64,000 nucleotides of DNA from Streptomyces sp. CBMA29 (GTDB lineage Bacteria; Actinomycetota; Actinomycetes; Streptomycetales; Streptomycetaceae), in contig NZ_MECL01000227.1 in NCBI RefSeq assembly GCF_014596445.1, forward strand, positions 1 to 64,000. Direction: 5' to 3'. Below the pieces are notes generated by a model. That model was not told where the DNA came from and searched no databases. It saw only the letters and a program-made list of their open reading frames with translations. Positions 24,439-34,013 of the stretch are shown one piece after another (position 1 is the stretch's first letter; each line of letters starts with the position of its first letter). Made by a program: the position numbers and the translations under genes.

Positions 24439-25287
24439 TCATCCCCGCGGCAGCGCGGCCTCGCCCGCCGCGCGCATGGCCGCGAGGGGGGCGGGGGCGC
24501 GGCCGGTGTACCGCTCGATCTGGAGGACGGCCTGGTGGACCAGGAGGTCGAGGCCGCCGATGACCGGGGCGTCGCGCGTGGACCAGGCGGCGGCCAGCGG
24601 GGTGGGCCAGGGGTCGTAGAGGACGTCGAAGAGGGCGCCGGGGGTGGGCGGGACGGCGGCGGCGAGGTGGTCGGCGGCGCCGGCCGGGGTGGTGGCGATG
24701 ACCAGCGGCTCGTCGAGGGCCTTGGCGGCGTCGGCCCAGTCGGCGACGCGCACGGCGACGCCGAGGCGTTCGCCCCACTGCCGCATCTCGGCGGCGCGCG
24801 CCGGGCCGCGCACATACGCGGTGACCTCGGCCGTGCCGAGCCGCGCGAGTGCGGCCAGCGCGGAGGAGGCGGTGGCCCCGGCGCCGAGGATCGCCGCTGA
24901 CGGCGCGGAGGTGATGCCGCGCTCCCGCAGGGCGGCGAGCATGCCGGGGATATCGGTGTTGTCGCCCCTGAGGCGGCCGTCGGGGCCGAGCACGACGGTG
25001 TTGACGGCCTCCACGGACGCGGCCGTGTCGGTGATCTCGTCCAGCAGCGGGATCACGGCCCGCTTGAGCGGCATCGTCAGCGACAGACCGCGCCAGACGG
25101 CGGGGTCGAGGCCGCCGATGAAGCCGGGCAGCGCGGCCTCGTCGACCTCGAAGCGGTCGTAGCGCCACTCGTCGGCGAGACCCATCGCCTCGAACGCGGC
25201 CCGGTGCAGCACCGGGGAGAGCGAGTGCGCGATGGGTGACCCGAGCACCGCCGCACGGCGGATGCCCGGGTGTCCGGTCGTGTCCAC
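24439..25287 (-). CDS. aroE: Shikimate dehydrogenase
   Basis: AroE reduces 3-dehydroshikimate with NADPH. The 282-residue protein has the substrate-binding [17 protein letters not shown], the catalytic lysine in [10 protein letters not shown] and the Asp in GDNTDIPGM. The cofactor-binding [19 protein letters not shown] and a late [14 protein letters not shown] complete it. It lies between mltG and aroC, 18 bp after mltG. The 136-bp gap to aroC contains no feature I can name, but the strand is the same and co-transcription is likely. Confidence 0.94.
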   Translation of the reverse strand: MDTTGHPGIRRAAVLGSPIAHSLSPVLHRAAFEAMGLADEWRYDRFEVDEAALPGFIGGLDPAVWRGLSLTMPLKRAVIPLLDEITDTAASVEAVNTVVLGPDGRLRGDNTDIPGMLAALRERGITSAPSAAILGAGATASSALAALARLGTAEVTAYVRGPARAAEMRQWGERLGVAVRVADWADAAKALDEPLVIATTPAGAADHLAAAVPPTPGALFDVLYDPWPTPLAAAWSTRDAPVIGGLDLLVHQAVLQIERYTGRAPAPLAAMRAAGEAALPRG

Positions 25288-25305
25288 GGAAGAAGTGCCC
25301 CGGTC

Positions 25306-27288
25306 CTACTGGCTGTTGTACTGGTCGTAGAGCTTCTGGAACTCGGCGTGCGTCGAGGTGAACTTGGTCGTCTTGCCGTCCAGCGAGATGAAGTAGTACC
25401 AGTTCCCGCTGTCGGGGTTCATCGCCGCCTTCAGCGCGTCGACGCCCGGGTTTCCGATCGGCCCCGGCGGCAGGCCCCTGTACTTGTAAGTGTTGTACGG
25501 GTCGTCCAGGGACTTGATCTTGGCGAGGCTGATGTTCGTGGCGCTGGTGTTCTTGATGTAGTTGTACGTCGAGTCGAACTGGAGCAGTCCGAAGGTCTCC
25601 TTGTTGGTGGTGACCATCCGGTTGTAGACGACCTTGGCCATCTTGCGGAAGTCGTCGTCGGTCTTGCCCTCGGCCTGCACCAGGCTGGCGACGGTGAGCA
25701 GTTGCAGCGGCGAGCGGAGATTCTGCTTCTTCGCCTCGGCGACCATGTCGAACTGGGCGTACTGCTTCTTCGCCTCGCCGATCATCTCGCGCAGCAGCAC
25801 TTCGGGTTTCATGCCCTTGGCAACGCCGTAGCGGGACGGGAAGAGGAAACCTTCCAGCGGGTCCTTGACCTTGGAGCCGGTGTCCGCCCAGTCCGGCAGT
25901 CCGAGATTCTTGGCCTGGTCGTGCGCGACCTTCTTCGTGCTGCCCGCGGACAGGCCGAGACGCTTGTCGATGGCGTCGTAGATCTGCGCGTCGCGCATGC
26001 CCTCGGCGATGATCATCGCGTTCTGCGACTTGGGGTCGAGCATCATCGTGACGGCCGAGGACGCCGACATCTGCTTGTTGAGGACGTAGACGCCGGCCTG
26101 GATGAACTGGCCCTTGGGGTTCTTGCGGGCCGCGGCGGTGAAGGCGTCGACGCTCTTGACCACACCGTCGGACTTGAGGATGTTGCCCATGGTGGTGATC
26201 GTCGAGCCCTTGGGGATCTCGACCTGGACCTCGCCCGCGCCGTCGCCCGCGTAGTCGGGGGCCGGGCCGAAGCGGTCCTGGTAGAAGTTGTAGCCGAAGT
26301 AGCCGACGCCGCCGAGGCCACCCCCCAGGACGACCAGGACGAGCAGGCAGGCGCAGCCGCTGCGGCGCTTCTTGCCGCCCTTGGCGGGGGCCGACCTGCC
26401 CGCGCGCCGACCGCCGCCGCTGGTGGTGGTGGTCGCGGGGGCGTCGTCATCGTCCTCGTCATCGCGGCCGGAGAAGAAGGCGTGCTCGCGCGGGTCGTCG
26501 TCCTCCCCCGCGTCCCAGTCGCCGGTGTTGCCCGGTGCGGTCCGCAGCGGGCGCGCGCCCGGCTCCTGCGGGTGACCGCCCTGCACGCCCTGCGCGCCCT
26601 GGACCCCTTGCGCGCCCTGCGCCGGACCCTGGCCCTGCGGCTGGCCCTGGCCCTGGCCTTGGCCCTGCGGCTGACCCTGGCCGTGCAGCGGCGCCTGCGG
26701 CTGGCCCTGGCCTTGTGGCTGGCCCTGGAACGGCGCCTGCGGCTGCTGCCGGTACTGGGGCTGCTGCGGCGGCGGGTAGCCGTTCTGCCCGTAGAAGTCG
26801 GGCTGCGGGCCGCCCGCGTACGGGTCCTGCGGCTGGTGACCGCCATACGGGTCCTGGTGGCCGTATCCGCCGACCGAGTGGGAGCCGGTGTCGTAGCCGT
26901 CGTACTGCGCCTGCGGGTACTGCTGTTGTTGAGGGTTCTGCTGGGAGTGGTGCTGGGGGTTCTGCTGCGGGTTCTGCTGGGGCTGGTACTGCCCCTGTGG
27001 GTGCTGCGGCTGCTGCTGCGGGTACCCCTGCTGCTGGTACTGCTGCGGGGTCTGGGGGTACTGCTGGCCGCCCTGCTGCTGCGGGGTCTGGGGGTACTGC
27101 TGGCCGCCCTGCTGCTGCGGGTACTGCTGCTGGTGCTGACCGGTGGCGTAGGGGTCGTACTCCGCCTGCGGGTACTGCACCTGCTGCTGCGGCGGGTAGG
27201 GCTGCTGCGCCTGGTCGTAGCCGTCACCGAAGAGCGGGTCCTCGGGATGCCACGGTTCGGAGCCGGAGCCCCGGCCATAGTCAGTCAT
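25306..27288 (-). CDS. mltG: Endolytic peptidoglycan transglycosylase MltG with long Gln-rich cytoplasmic region
   Basis: MltG cleaves new glycan strands and helps set their length. The 660-residue protein has about 300 residues of N-terminal cytoplasmic sequence. Residues 25-240 are extremely rich in Gln, Pro, Gly and Tyr, with repeats such as QQYPQTP and GQGQPQ. An acidic stretch (DDEDDDD, near 277-282) and a basic stretch (KGGKKRRS) precede one membrane span at residues 311-334. The extracytoplasmic part holds a LysM-like region and the YceG catalytic domain. The likely catalytic Glu540 is in ASLVQAEGKT, with LPPGPIGNPG near the end. Actinobacterial MltG often has a disordered N-terminus, but this one is unusually long and repetitive. 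Confidence 0.95.
   Translation of the reverse strand: MTDYGRGSGSEPWHPEDPLFGDGYDQAQQPYPPQQQVQYPQAEYDPYATGQHQQQYPQQQGGQQYPQTPQQQGGQQYPQTPQQYQQQGYPQQQPQHPQGQYQPQQNPQQNPQHHSQQNPQQQQYPQAQYDGYDTGSHSVGGYGHQDPYGGHQPQDPYAGGPQPDFYGQNGYPPPQQPQYRQQPQAPFQGQPQGQGQPQAPLHGQGQPQGQGQGQGQPQGQGPAQGAQGVQGAQGVQGGHPQEPGARPLRTAPGNTGDWDAGEDDDPREHAFFSGRDDEDDDDAPATTTTSGGGRRAGRSAPAKGGKKRRSGCACLLVLVVLGGGLGGVGYFGYNFYQDRFGPAPDYAGDGAGEVQVEIPKGSTITTMGNILKSDGVVKSVDAFTAAARKNPKGQFIQAGVYVLNKQMSASSAVTMMLDPKSQNAMIIAEGMRDAQIYDAIDKRLGLSAGSTKKVAHDQAKNLGLPDWADTGSKVKDPLEGFLFPSRYGVAKGMKPEVLLREMIGEAKKQYAQFDMVAEAKKQNLRSPLQLLTVASLVQAEGKTDDDFRKMAKVVYNRMVTTNKETFGLLQFDSTYNYIKNTSATNISLAKIKSLDDPYNTYKYRGLPPGPIGNPGVDALKAAMNPDSGNWYYFISLDGKTTKFTSTHAEFQKLYDQYNSQ
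27031..27130. repeat. 36-bp tandem repeat inside mltG
   Basis: A 36-bp unit encoding the Gln-rich heptad-like YPQTPQQQGGQQ begins at 27061 and repeats from 27097 (nearly complete), with a partial unit before it. It lies in the disordered part of MltG, so slippage in multiples of 3 would change tail length without a frameshift. Confidence 0.7.
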
Positions 27289-27338
27289 CGGTCCCCTTGG
27301 TACGCGGTCTGCAACCGGCTTGCCGACCCTGCGAAACG

Positions 27339-27361
27339 GGCGGCGCCCGAAGGGCGCCGCC
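27339..27361 (-). terminator. Terminator between ruvX and mltG
   Basis: A perfect 10-bp stem (GGCGGCGCCC / GGGCGCCGCC) with a GAA loop lies 30 bases downstream of the ruvX stop. It separates the alaS-ruvX unit from mltG-aro. Confidence 0.7.
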
Positions 27362-27390
27362 GTGTCGCGCGAGACGTTACCGTATCGCGA

Positions 27391-27906
27391 TCAGATGACC
27401 ACTTCGACGCTCTCGCCCGGAGCTTTACCCGACACCCGTTCGGTCTCCAGCGCACTTTGCAGAATAATGACCGCGGCAGCCTGATCCACTACGGAGCGTC
27501 CCTTTTTCGCCTTCACTCCGGAGGCGCGGAGCCCTTGCGTGGCCGTGACCGTGCTCATGCGCTCGTCCACCAGGCGCACCGGAAGCGGCGAGATGACTTT
27601 CGCCACATGCTGGGCGAAGCCGCGGACCTTGGCCGCCGCCGGGCCCTCGCCCCCGTTGAGGGAGCGCGGCAGCCCGATGACGACCTCGATCGGCTCGTAC
27701 TCCGCCACGATCGCGGCGAGCCGCCGCAGCGCCGCGGGCACGTCCCGGCCGGGCACCGTCTCGACCGGCGTGGCGAGGATCCCGTCGGGGTCGCACGAGG
27801 CGACCCCGATGCGGGCGTCCCCGACATCCACCGCGATTCTCCGGCCGCGCCGCATCCGAGGACCCTCGTCCTGTCCCGGCGCTTCCTCGGACACGTCCGG
27901 TGTCAC
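27391..27906 (-). CDS. ruvX: Holliday-junction-resolvase-like nuclease RuvX/YqgF
   Basis: RuvX/YqgF is an RNase H-fold nuclease linked to 16S rRNA processing and to recombination in different bacteria. The 171-residue protein has the acidic residues in [35 protein letters not shown] and [13 protein letters not shown]. The GTG at 27904-27906 overlaps the alaS stop by 4 bp. A later ATG (27853-27855) would also leave the whole domain, so the first 17 residues are uncertain. The alaS-ruvX-mltG order is a common actinobacterial one. Confidence 0.93.
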   Translation of the reverse strand: MTPDVSEEAPGQDEGPRMRRGRRIAVDVGDARIGVASCDPDGILATPVETVPGRDVPAALRRLAAIVAEYEPIEVVIGLPRSLNGGEGPAAAKVRGFAQHVAKVISPLPVRLVDERMSTVTATQGLRASGVKAKKGRSVVDQAAAVIILQSALETERVSGKAPGESVEVVI

Positions 27907-30572
27907 GCCTTCTCGCCCACCAGGCGCTGGACGGCCTCGACGGCGTCCTGGACCGCGGCCGGATTCTGGCCGCCGCCTTGGGCGACGTCGTCCTTGCCGC
28001 CGCCTCCGCCGCCGAGCGTCTTGGCAGCGGTGCGGACCAGCTCGCCGGCCTTGATGCCGCGCTCGCGGGCGGCCTCGTTGGTGGCGATGACGGTCAGCGG
28101 GCGGCCGTTGGCGACGGTGAAGAGGGCGACGACGCCGGGGCGCCCGCCGCCGATCCGCTGGCGCACGTCGAGGACGAGCTTGCGCAGGTCGTCGGCACCG
28201 GTGCCCTCGGGGACCGTACCGGCGACCAGGGCGACGCCCTTGATGTCGGCGGCGCTCTCGGCGAGCCCGGCGGCGGCCCGGAGGACCTTCTCCGCACGGA
28301 AGCGCTCGATCTCCTTCTCGGCGTCCTTGAGCTTGGCGAGCATCCCGGAGATCTTGTCGGGCAGCTCCTCGGGGCGGCCCTTGACCAGCTCGGTGAGCTG
28401 GGCGACGACCGTGTGCTCGCGGGCGAGGAAGTGGTAGGCGTCCACGCCGACGAGGGCTTCGACGCGGCGCACGCCGGAGCCGATCGAGGACTCGCCGAGC
28501 AGCTTCACCAGGCCGAGCTGCGCGGTGTTGTGCACATGGGTGCCGCCGCACAGCTCCTTGGAGAAGTCGCCGATGGTGACGACCCGGACCCGCTCGCCGT
28601 ACTTCTCGCCGAATTCGGCGATAGCGCCCTGCTTCTTGGCCTCGGCGATCGGCAGGACCTCGGCGGTGACGTCCAGTTCGCGGGCCAGCACCTCGTTGAT
28701 CTTCTGCTCGACGTCGGTGAGGACGGCGCCGGGGACCGCGGCCGGGGAGCCGAAGTCGAAGCGGAAGCGGCCGGGGGCGTTCTCGGAACCGGCCTGGGCG
28801 GCCGTCGGGCCGAGGGCGTCGCGCAGCGCCTGGTGGGTCAGGTGGGTGGCGCTGTGGGCGCGGGCGATGGCGCGGCGGCGTACGAGGTCGATCCGGGCCA
28901 GCACACCGGCGCCGAGGGTGACCTCGCCGACCTGGACGACGCCCTTGTGGACGCTGACGCCGGGCACCGGCTGCTGGACGTCGCGGATCTCGATCACGGC
29001 GCCGTTGTCGGCGCGGATCCGGCCGGTGTCGGCGAGCTGGCCGCCGCCCTCGGCGTAGAACGGGGTGCGGTCGAGCACCACTTCGACCTCGTCGCCCTCG
29101 GTGGCTGCGGGCGAGGGGACGCCGTCGACCAGCAGGCCGACGACCGTGGCCTCGTTGTGGTTCTGGGTGTAGCCGGTGAACTCGGTGCTGCCGGAGCGGT
29201 CGGCGACCTCGCGGTAGGCGGACAGGTCGGCGTGACCGGTCTTCTTGGCACGGGCGTCGGCCTTGGCGCGGTCCCGCTGCTCCTTCATCAGGCGGCGGAA
29301 GCCCTCCTCGTCCACCGACAGGCCCTGTTCCGAGGCCATTTCGAGGGTGAGGTCGATCGGGAAGCCCCAGGTGTCGTGGAGCAGGAACGCCTTGTCGCCG
29401 GGGAGCACGGCGCCGCCGGCCGACTTGGTCTCGGTGATGGCGGTGTCGAGGATGTTGGTGCCGCCGCTGAGGGCCTTGAGGAAGGCGGTCTCCTCGGCGA
29501 TGGCGACCGTCTCGATCCGCTTGCGGTCCGAGATCAGCTCCGGGTACTGCTCGCCCATCGTCTTGATGACGACGTCGGCCAGTTCGGCGACGACCGGTGC
29601 GGTGGCGCCCATCAGCCGCATATTGCGGATGGCGCGGCGCATGATGCGGCGCAGGACGTAACCGCGGCCCTCGTTGCCGGGGGTGACGCCGTCGCCGATC
29701 AGCATCACGGAGGTGCGGATGTGGTCGGCGACCACGCGCAGCGAGACGTCGGTGTCGTGGGCCCGGCCGTAGCGGACACCGGTCAGTTCGGTGGCGCGGT
29801 CCATGACGACGCGCAGGGTGTCGGTCTCGTACATGTTCTGTACGCCCTGAAGGATCATCGCGAGGCGTTCGAGGCCGAGGCCGGTGTCGATGTTCTTGCT
29901 GGGCAGGTCGCCGAGGATCGGGAAGCTCTCCTTGCCCTCACCGGCGCCGCGCACGTACTGCATGAAGACCAGGTTCCAGATCTCCACGTACCGCTCGTCG
30001 TTGACGGCGGGGCCGCCCTCGACGCCGAACTCGGGGCCTCGGTCGTAGTTGATCTCGGAGCAGGGGCCGCAGGGGCCGGGGACGCCCATGGACCAGAAGT
30101 TGGGGCCCATGCCGAGGCGCTGGATGCGCTCGGCGGGGACGCCGATGACGTCACGCCAGATCTGCTCGGCCTCGTCGTCCTCCTGGTAGACGGTGATCCA
30201 GAGCCGGTCGGCCTCCAGGCCGAAGCCGCCGTCGGCCAGGGAGCCGGTGAGCAGCTCCCAGGCGTACGTGATGGCGCCTTCCTTGAAGTAGTCGCCGAAG
30301 GAGAAGTTGCCGCACATCTGGAAGAACGTGCCGTGCCTGGTGGTCTTGCCGACCTCTTCGATGTCCGGGGTGCGGACGCACTTCTGCACGCTGGTGGCGC
30401 GGTCGAAGGGCGGCTTGACCTCACCGAGGAAGTACGGCTTGAACGGGACCATGCCCGCCGGGACCAGCAGCAGAGTCGGGTCGTCCGCGATGAGCGACGC
30501 CGAAGGGACAACGGTGTGCCCGCGCTCCTCGAAGAAGCGCAGCCAGCGGCGACGGATTTCTGCCGACTCCAT
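27903..30572 (-). CDS. alaS: Alanyl-tRNA synthetase
   Basis: AlaS charges tRNA-Ala and edits mischarged Ser and Gly. The 889-residue protein begins [20 protein letters not shown]. It has class II motifs ([24 protein letters not shown]), the editing domain zinc motifs [15 protein letters not shown] and CGGTHVHNT, and a C-terminal DHHA1 domain with a glycine-rich [18 protein letters not shown]. Start and end overlap neighbours by 1 and 4 bp. Length and motifs are normal. Confidence 0.98.
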   Translation of the reverse strand: MESAEIRRRWLRFFEERGHTVVPSASLIADDPTLLLVPAGMVPFKPYFLGEVKPPFDRATSVQKCVRTPDIEEVGKTTRHGTFFQMCGNFSFGDYFKEGAITYAWELLTGSLADGGFGLEADRLWITVYQEDDEAEQIWRDVIGVPAERIQRLGMGPNFWSMGVPGPCGPCSEINYDRGPEFGVEGGPAVNDERYVEIWNLVFMQYVRGAGEGKESFPILGDLPSKNIDTGLGLERLAMILQGVQNMYETDTLRVVMDRATELTGVRYGRAHDTDVSLRVVADHIRTSVMLIGDGVTPGNEGRGYVLRRIMRRAIRNMRLMGATAPVVAELADVVIKTMGEQYPELISDRKRIETVAIAEETAFLKALSGGTNILDTAITETKSAGGAVLPGDKAFLLHDTWGFPIDLTLEMASEQGLSVDEEGFRRLMKEQRDRAKADARAKKTGHADLSAYREVADRSGSTEFTGYTQNHNEATVVGLLVDGVPSPAATEGDEVEVVLDRTPFYAEGGGQLADTGRIRADNGAVIEIRDVQQPVPGVSVHKGVVQVGEVTLGAGVLARIDLVRRRAIARAHSATHLTHQALRDALGPTAAQAGSENAPGRFRFDFGSPAAVPGAVLTDVEQKINEVLARELDVTAEVLPIAEAKKQGAIAEFGEKYGERVRVVTIGDFSKELCGGTHVHNTAQLGLVKLLGESSIGSGVRRVEALVGVDAYHFLAREHTVVAQLTELVKGRPEELPDKISGMLAKLKDAEKEIERFRAEKVLRAAAGLAESAADIKGVALVAGTVPEGTGADDLRKLVLDVRQRIGGGRPGVVALFTVANGRPLTVIATNEAARERGIKAGELVRTAAKTLGGGGGGKDDVAQGGGQNPAAVQDAVEAVQRLVGEKA

Positions 30573-30877
30573 CAGTGTTCGTCCTTCCGGTTGTACGCGA
30601 TGCTCCGGCGCGGTGCCGGGAGTTCGGACGGGATTTCGGATTGCGGGGCGCTGCCGGTGAGGCCGAGCGCGTCCTGGAGTTCGCTCTCGCGCTGCGTCAT
30701 GCCCGCCCGTACGTCCTGGGCGAACACCCGCAGCCGCGCGCCGGTCTCCAGCGCCCGGTCGGCCGCGGTCGCCGCGAGGCTCTCCGGCGTGAGGCGGCGC
30801 AGCGCCCGGTTGACCTTGGTGGTGGCCCAGACGCCGGTGGCGGCGCCGGTGACGAACCAGAACATACGGCGGAACAT
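30572..30877 (-). CDS. DUF6167-type small membrane-associated protein
   Basis: The 101-residue protein starts [20 protein letters not shown], a short hydrophobic N-terminal segment that could anchor it. A basic and helical region ([20 protein letters not shown]) and a polar tail follow. The stop codon shares one base with the alaS ATG, so expression is coupled to alaS. Homologues in this place before alaS are usual in actinobacteria; function is unknown. The preceding DUF948 protein is also membrane-anchored, so the pair may act together at the membrane. Confidence 0.85.
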   Translation of the reverse strand: MFRRMFWFVTGAATGVWATTKVNRALRRLTPESLAATAADRALETGARLRVFAQDVRAGMTQRESELQDALGLTGSAPQSEIPSELPAPRRSIAYNRKDEH

Positions 30878-30883
30878 GTGGCC

Positions 30884-31408
30884 TCAGTCCTTCGAGCGGT
30901 TGCGACGGCCGCCGCGCCGGGCGGCGGGAAGCACCTTGCCTGCCTTGACGGTCCTGGCACGGGAGCGGTCGGTGCCCGCCGCGCCTTTGCCCGCCGCGCC
31001 TTTGGCCGACGCGCCTTTGGCCGACGCGCCGTTGGCCGCCGCGCCCGCGCCCGCCGCGCCGGAGGTCCGCAGGCCGACCGCGCGCCGTACGCCGTAGCTG
31101 AAGGCGGCGACCTTCACCAGGGGTCCGCCGAAGGCCGACGCGACGGTGGAGGAGAGCGCGGAGGCGTTGGCCGTCACCTCGGCGACCTCCGCGGTGATGG
31201 TGTCGACCCGGTCGAGCTGGCTGTGGGCGGTGCGCAGCGCGTCGGAGGCGTCGCCGAGCAGCGGTACGGCCTGCTCGGTGATGCCTGCCACGAGTTCGCT
31301 GGTCCGCTTGAGCGTCTGGGCGAGTCTGACCAGCGCGACGGCCAGGAACGAGACCAGGATCGCCCAGAAGACCGCCACGATGAGGCCAGCTACCTCTGCA
31401 CCGGACAC
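30884..31408 (-). CDS. DUF948 membrane protein
   Basis: With the GTG at 31406-31408 the product is 174 residues. It has one N-terminal membrane span ([20 protein letters not shown]) and a helical region with heptad-like leucines typical of DUF948 ([19 protein letters not shown]). A Lys/Ala/Gly-rich tail follows with repeats [20 protein letters not shown] longer start (ATG at 31426) is possible, but GGAGCGGAGCAAC before the GTG is a better ribosome site. Function is unknown. It lies 6 bp before the DUF6167 gene and heads the alaS unit. Confidence 0.85.
   Translation of the reverse strand: MSGAEVAGLIVAVFWAILVSFLAVALVRLAQTLKRTSELVAGITEQAVPLLGDASDALRTAHSQLDRVDTITAEVAEVTANASALSSTVASAFGGPLVKVAAFSYGVRRAVGLRTSGAAGAGAAANGASAKGASAKGAAGKGAAGTDRSRARTVKAGKVLPAARRGGRRNRSKD
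30970..31040. repeat. Short tandem repeats in the DUF948 gene tail
   Basis: An approximately 15-18 bp unit around GCGCCTTTG and GCCGACGCGCC is repeated four to five times and encodes the KGA(S/A)-type repeats of the C-terminal tail. Confidence 0.6.
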
Positions 31409-31661
31409 GTTGCTCCGCTCCCTCACCGTCGGCTTCTCACGGACACGTCGCCGCGCTGTCTCGGCCGCTTCTCACGGCCGCTTCCCGCGGCTGTTCTTCA
31501 CCACGACATCGGCCTCCGACCCTATCGCGCCGGGCCTGCGCGTCCGTACCGCATTACGCGCGCGCCGGGCCTGTCCCACAACCGGGCAAGCGCGGGCGTT
31601 ATACCACTACTCGGCGTCGGGATTGTACGGTCCGCACACATTCAAGTACGCTCCGTGCACC

Positions 31662-33821
31662 ATGGAGACTGTGGGTAACCTCCCCGCCGAGCTGACCGGC
31701 TTCGTCGGCAGGACGTCCGAACTCGCGGCGCTCGACGCACTGTTGTCGCCAGTGGCGGAGTCCCGGCTGAGCACCGTGACCGGAGTCGGCGGGGTGGGCA
31801 AGACGCGGCTGGCGCTGCGGGCCGCCAGGCGCGCGCAGGACCGTTTCCTCGGCGGTGTCTGGCTGGTCGACCTGTCCGGGCTCGGCGACGCGTCGCTGCT
31901 GGACCACGCGGTCGCGGAGGCGCTGCGGCTGGCGGACCACACCACCCGCCCGACGCGTTCGGTGCTCACCGAGCGGCTGGCCGACCGCGAGCTGCTGCTG
32001 GTCTTCGACGGCTATGACCGGGTGCACGCCGAAGTGGCCTCCCTCGCGGCGGAGTTGCTGCGCCGCGCGCCGGGGCTGCGGGTGCTGGCGGCGGGCCGCA
32101 GGCCGCTGGGCATCACCGGGGAGCGGCTGCTGCCGCTGGCGCCGCTGCCCGCGCCGGACGCCCACAGCGACGCCGTACGGCTGTTCGCCGAGCGCGCCGC
32201 GGCCGTGCTGCCGGGCTTCACCGTGACGGCGGCCAACAGCGGTCCCGTCCTGGAGCTGTGCGCCCGTCTCGACGGGCTTCCGCTCGCCCTCGAACTCGCT
32301 GCGGTCCGGCTGCGGGCGCTGTCGGTGGAGCAGGTGCTCGAACGGCTCGACGACCGCTTCCGGCTGCTGACCGGCGGCGACCCCACCGCGCCCGCCCGGC
32401 ACCGCGCGCTGCGTACGGCAATCGGCTGGAGCCACGAATTGTGCACGCCGGGCCAGCGGCTGCTGTGGGCGCGGCTGTCGGTCTTCGCCGGACGGTTCGA
32501 CCTGGACGCGGTGGAGTACGTGTGCACGGGTCCCGATCTGGCCGAGGAGGACATCGTGGAGACGGTGTCCGCGCTGGTCGACCAGTCGGTGCTCAGCCGC
32601 GAGGAGGGCGCCGACGGCCTGGTGCGCTACCGGATGCTGGACACGGTCCGCGAGTACGGCGCGGGCTGGCTGGCCGCGCTCGGCGACGACGTACGGATGC
32701 GGCGGCGGCACCGCGACTGGTACCTGGGCCTGGCCACCTGGTGCGAGCTGGACTGGTTCAGCCCCCGGCAGTCGGAGGTGGCCGCGCGGGTCGAGGCCGA
32801 ACTGCCCAATCTCCGGCTGGCGTTGGAGTTCAGTCTGGACGGCGCCGCGGACCGGCCGCCGGAGGACCCGGCCGTGGGCCAGTATCTGGCGGGCACCATG
32901 TGGTTCTGCTGGGTCGGCTGCGGGCGGCTCGCGGAGGGCAGGCACTGGCTGGAGCGGGCCCTCGACCTCGCCGCGGGGCGCTCGGAGGCGCGCGCCAAGG
33001 CGATGTGGGTGTACGGCTATGTGACGCTGCTCCAGGGCGACTCGGTCACCGCGCTCGACGTGCTCCAGCAGTGCCGCAGTGAGGCCGAGGCGACCGACAA
33101 CGGTACGGCGATGGCGTACGCGGTCCACCGGCTGGGCTGCCTCGCCCTGGTCTCCGACGACATGCCGCGGGCCGAGCGGTTCATCGGTGACGCGCTGCTG
33201 CGCTACCGCAGGATCGGCGAACTCAACAGCAACGTCCTCATGGCACAGGTCGAGTTGGCGATGGCGGTGGCCTTCCAGGGCGACGTCGACCAAGCGGTGA
33301 CCCTCGCCGAGGAGGCCCGCGACATCTGCCACGACCACGGCGAGCGCTGGACGCTGGCCTACGCGCTCTACGTCCTCGCTTACGCCGCCTGGCTCGGCGG
33401 CGACCGGGCGCGGGCGCGGCGGCTGGCCGAGGAGGCGCTGGCGATCGACCACGCCTTCCGCGACCTGGTCGGCGCGGTGCTCGCCCTCGAACTGCTGGCC
33501 CTCATCACCGAGGACGAGGGCGCCCCGCACGAGGCCGCGGTCCTCCAGGGCGCCGCGGGGCGCCTGTGGGCCTCGGTCGGCCTGCGCCTGTTCGGCTCCC
33601 GTTTCTTCAACGCCCCGCACGTGCTGTGCGAGGGGCGCGTGCGCGCGGCGCTGGGTGACGACGCCTACGCCGCCGCCCTGCGCGAAGGTGAGCGGTTCGG
33701 TCTGGACGCGGCGGTCCACCGCGCCCTGCACCGCCCGTCGGCCGCCGCCGCCTGCGAGCGCCCCGCCCGGAAGGCGCCCGCCAGGAGCGCGGCCCCCGCG
33801 GAGGTGGCCGCCCCCGAGTAA
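31662..33821 (+). CDS. NB-ARC/TPR-type ATPase related to AfsR/LuxR-family regulators but without DNA-binding domain
   Basis: The 719-residue protein begins METVGNLPAELTGFVGRTSE, the typical entry to the STAND ATPase module. Walker A is GVGGVGKTRLAL at about residue 41, and the Walker B-like LLLVFDGYDRV and sensor GLRVLAAGRRPLGITGE follow. LDGLPLALELAAVRLRALS is the conserved GLPLALELAA motif. Leu/Ala-rich helical repeats of TPR type follow (YGYVTLLQGDSVTALDVLQQ). It ends soon after the repeats; the LuxR or BTAD DNA-binding domain of its relatives is absent at both ends. I saw no clear Shine-Dalgarno before the ATG at 31662, so the exact start is uncertain. It may act through a partner protein. 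Confidence 0.85.
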   Translation: METVGNLPAELTGFVGRTSELAALDALLSPVAESRLSTVTGVGGVGKTRLALRAARRAQDRFLGGVWLVDLSGLGDASLLDHAVAEALRLADHTTRPTRSVLTERLADRELLLVFDGYDRVHAEVASLAAELLRRAPGLRVLAAGRRPLGITGERLLPLAPLPAPDAHSDAVRLFAERAAAVLPGFTVTAANSGPVLELCARLDGLPLALELAAVRLRALSVEQVLERLDDRFRLLTGGDPTAPARHRALRTAIGWSHELCTPGQRLLWARLSVFAGRFDLDAVEYVCTGPDLAEEDIVETVSALVDQSVLSREEGADGLVRYRMLDTVREYGAGWLAALGDDVRMRRRHRDWYLGLATWCELDWFSPRQSEVAARVEAELPNLRLALEFSLDGAADRPPEDPAVGQYLAGTMWFCWVGCGRLAEGRHWLERALDLAAGRSEARAKAMWVYGYVTLLQGDSVTALDVLQQCRSEAEATDNGTAMAYAVHRLGCLALVSDDMPRAERFIGDALLRYRRIGELNSNVLMAQVELAMAVAFQGDVDQAVTLAEEARDICHDHGERWTLAYALYVLAYAAWLGGDRARARRLAEEALAIDHAFRDLVGAVLALELLALITEDEGAPHEAAVLQGAAGRLWASVGLRLFGSRFFNAPHVLCEGRVRAALGDDAYAAALREGERFGLDAAVHRALHRPSAAAACERPARKAPARSAAPAEVAAPE

Positions 33822-33843
33822 GGGGTATCGGGGCACTTCCCAA

Positions 33844-33933
33844 CGGTGGCCGGGGAACGCACGACGCGACCGACCACGACGGCGGCGTCACAGCCGGCCC
33901 CGGGGGCCATTTCCCGTCGTTCCCCGGCCACCG
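33844..33933. repeat. 16-bp inverted repeat with 58-bp spacer
   Basis: CGGTGGCCGGGGAACG (33844-33859) and its exact reverse complement (33918-33933) flank a 58-bp spacer between the convergent ATPase gene and rpsD. It could be a large terminator structure for the ATPase gene. Confidence 0.7.
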
Positions 33934-33970
33934 GCCGGCTGACCGCGCCCCTGGGGGCGACCGCCTCCCG

Positions 33971-33993
33971 GGGCGGGGCGCGGCGCCCCGCCC
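33971..33993. terminator. Terminator hairpin downstream of rpsD
   Basis: A perfect 11-bp GC palindrome (GGGCGGGGCGC / GCGCCCCGCCC) with a single central base lies 20 bases beyond the rpsD stop codon in the convergent gap. Confidence 0.65.
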
Positions 33994-34013
33994 AGCGACC
34001 TCCCCGGAGGGGG

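Noticed and set aside
23280-24563. His/Arg/Pro-rich plus-strand frames over aroC
   Set aside because: Low-complexity antisense translation of a well-supported chorismate synthase gene.
25270-28437. A 1055-codon plus-strand open frame across mltG and ruvX
   Set aside because: It is antisense to well-supported genes. Its Leu/Arg/Val-rich product is what high-GC third-position bias gives on the opposite strand.
27900-31097. A 1065-codon plus-strand frame opposite alaS
   Set aside because: Antisense shadow of alaS and its neighbours; composition dominated by Gly, Val, Asp, Leu with no domain.
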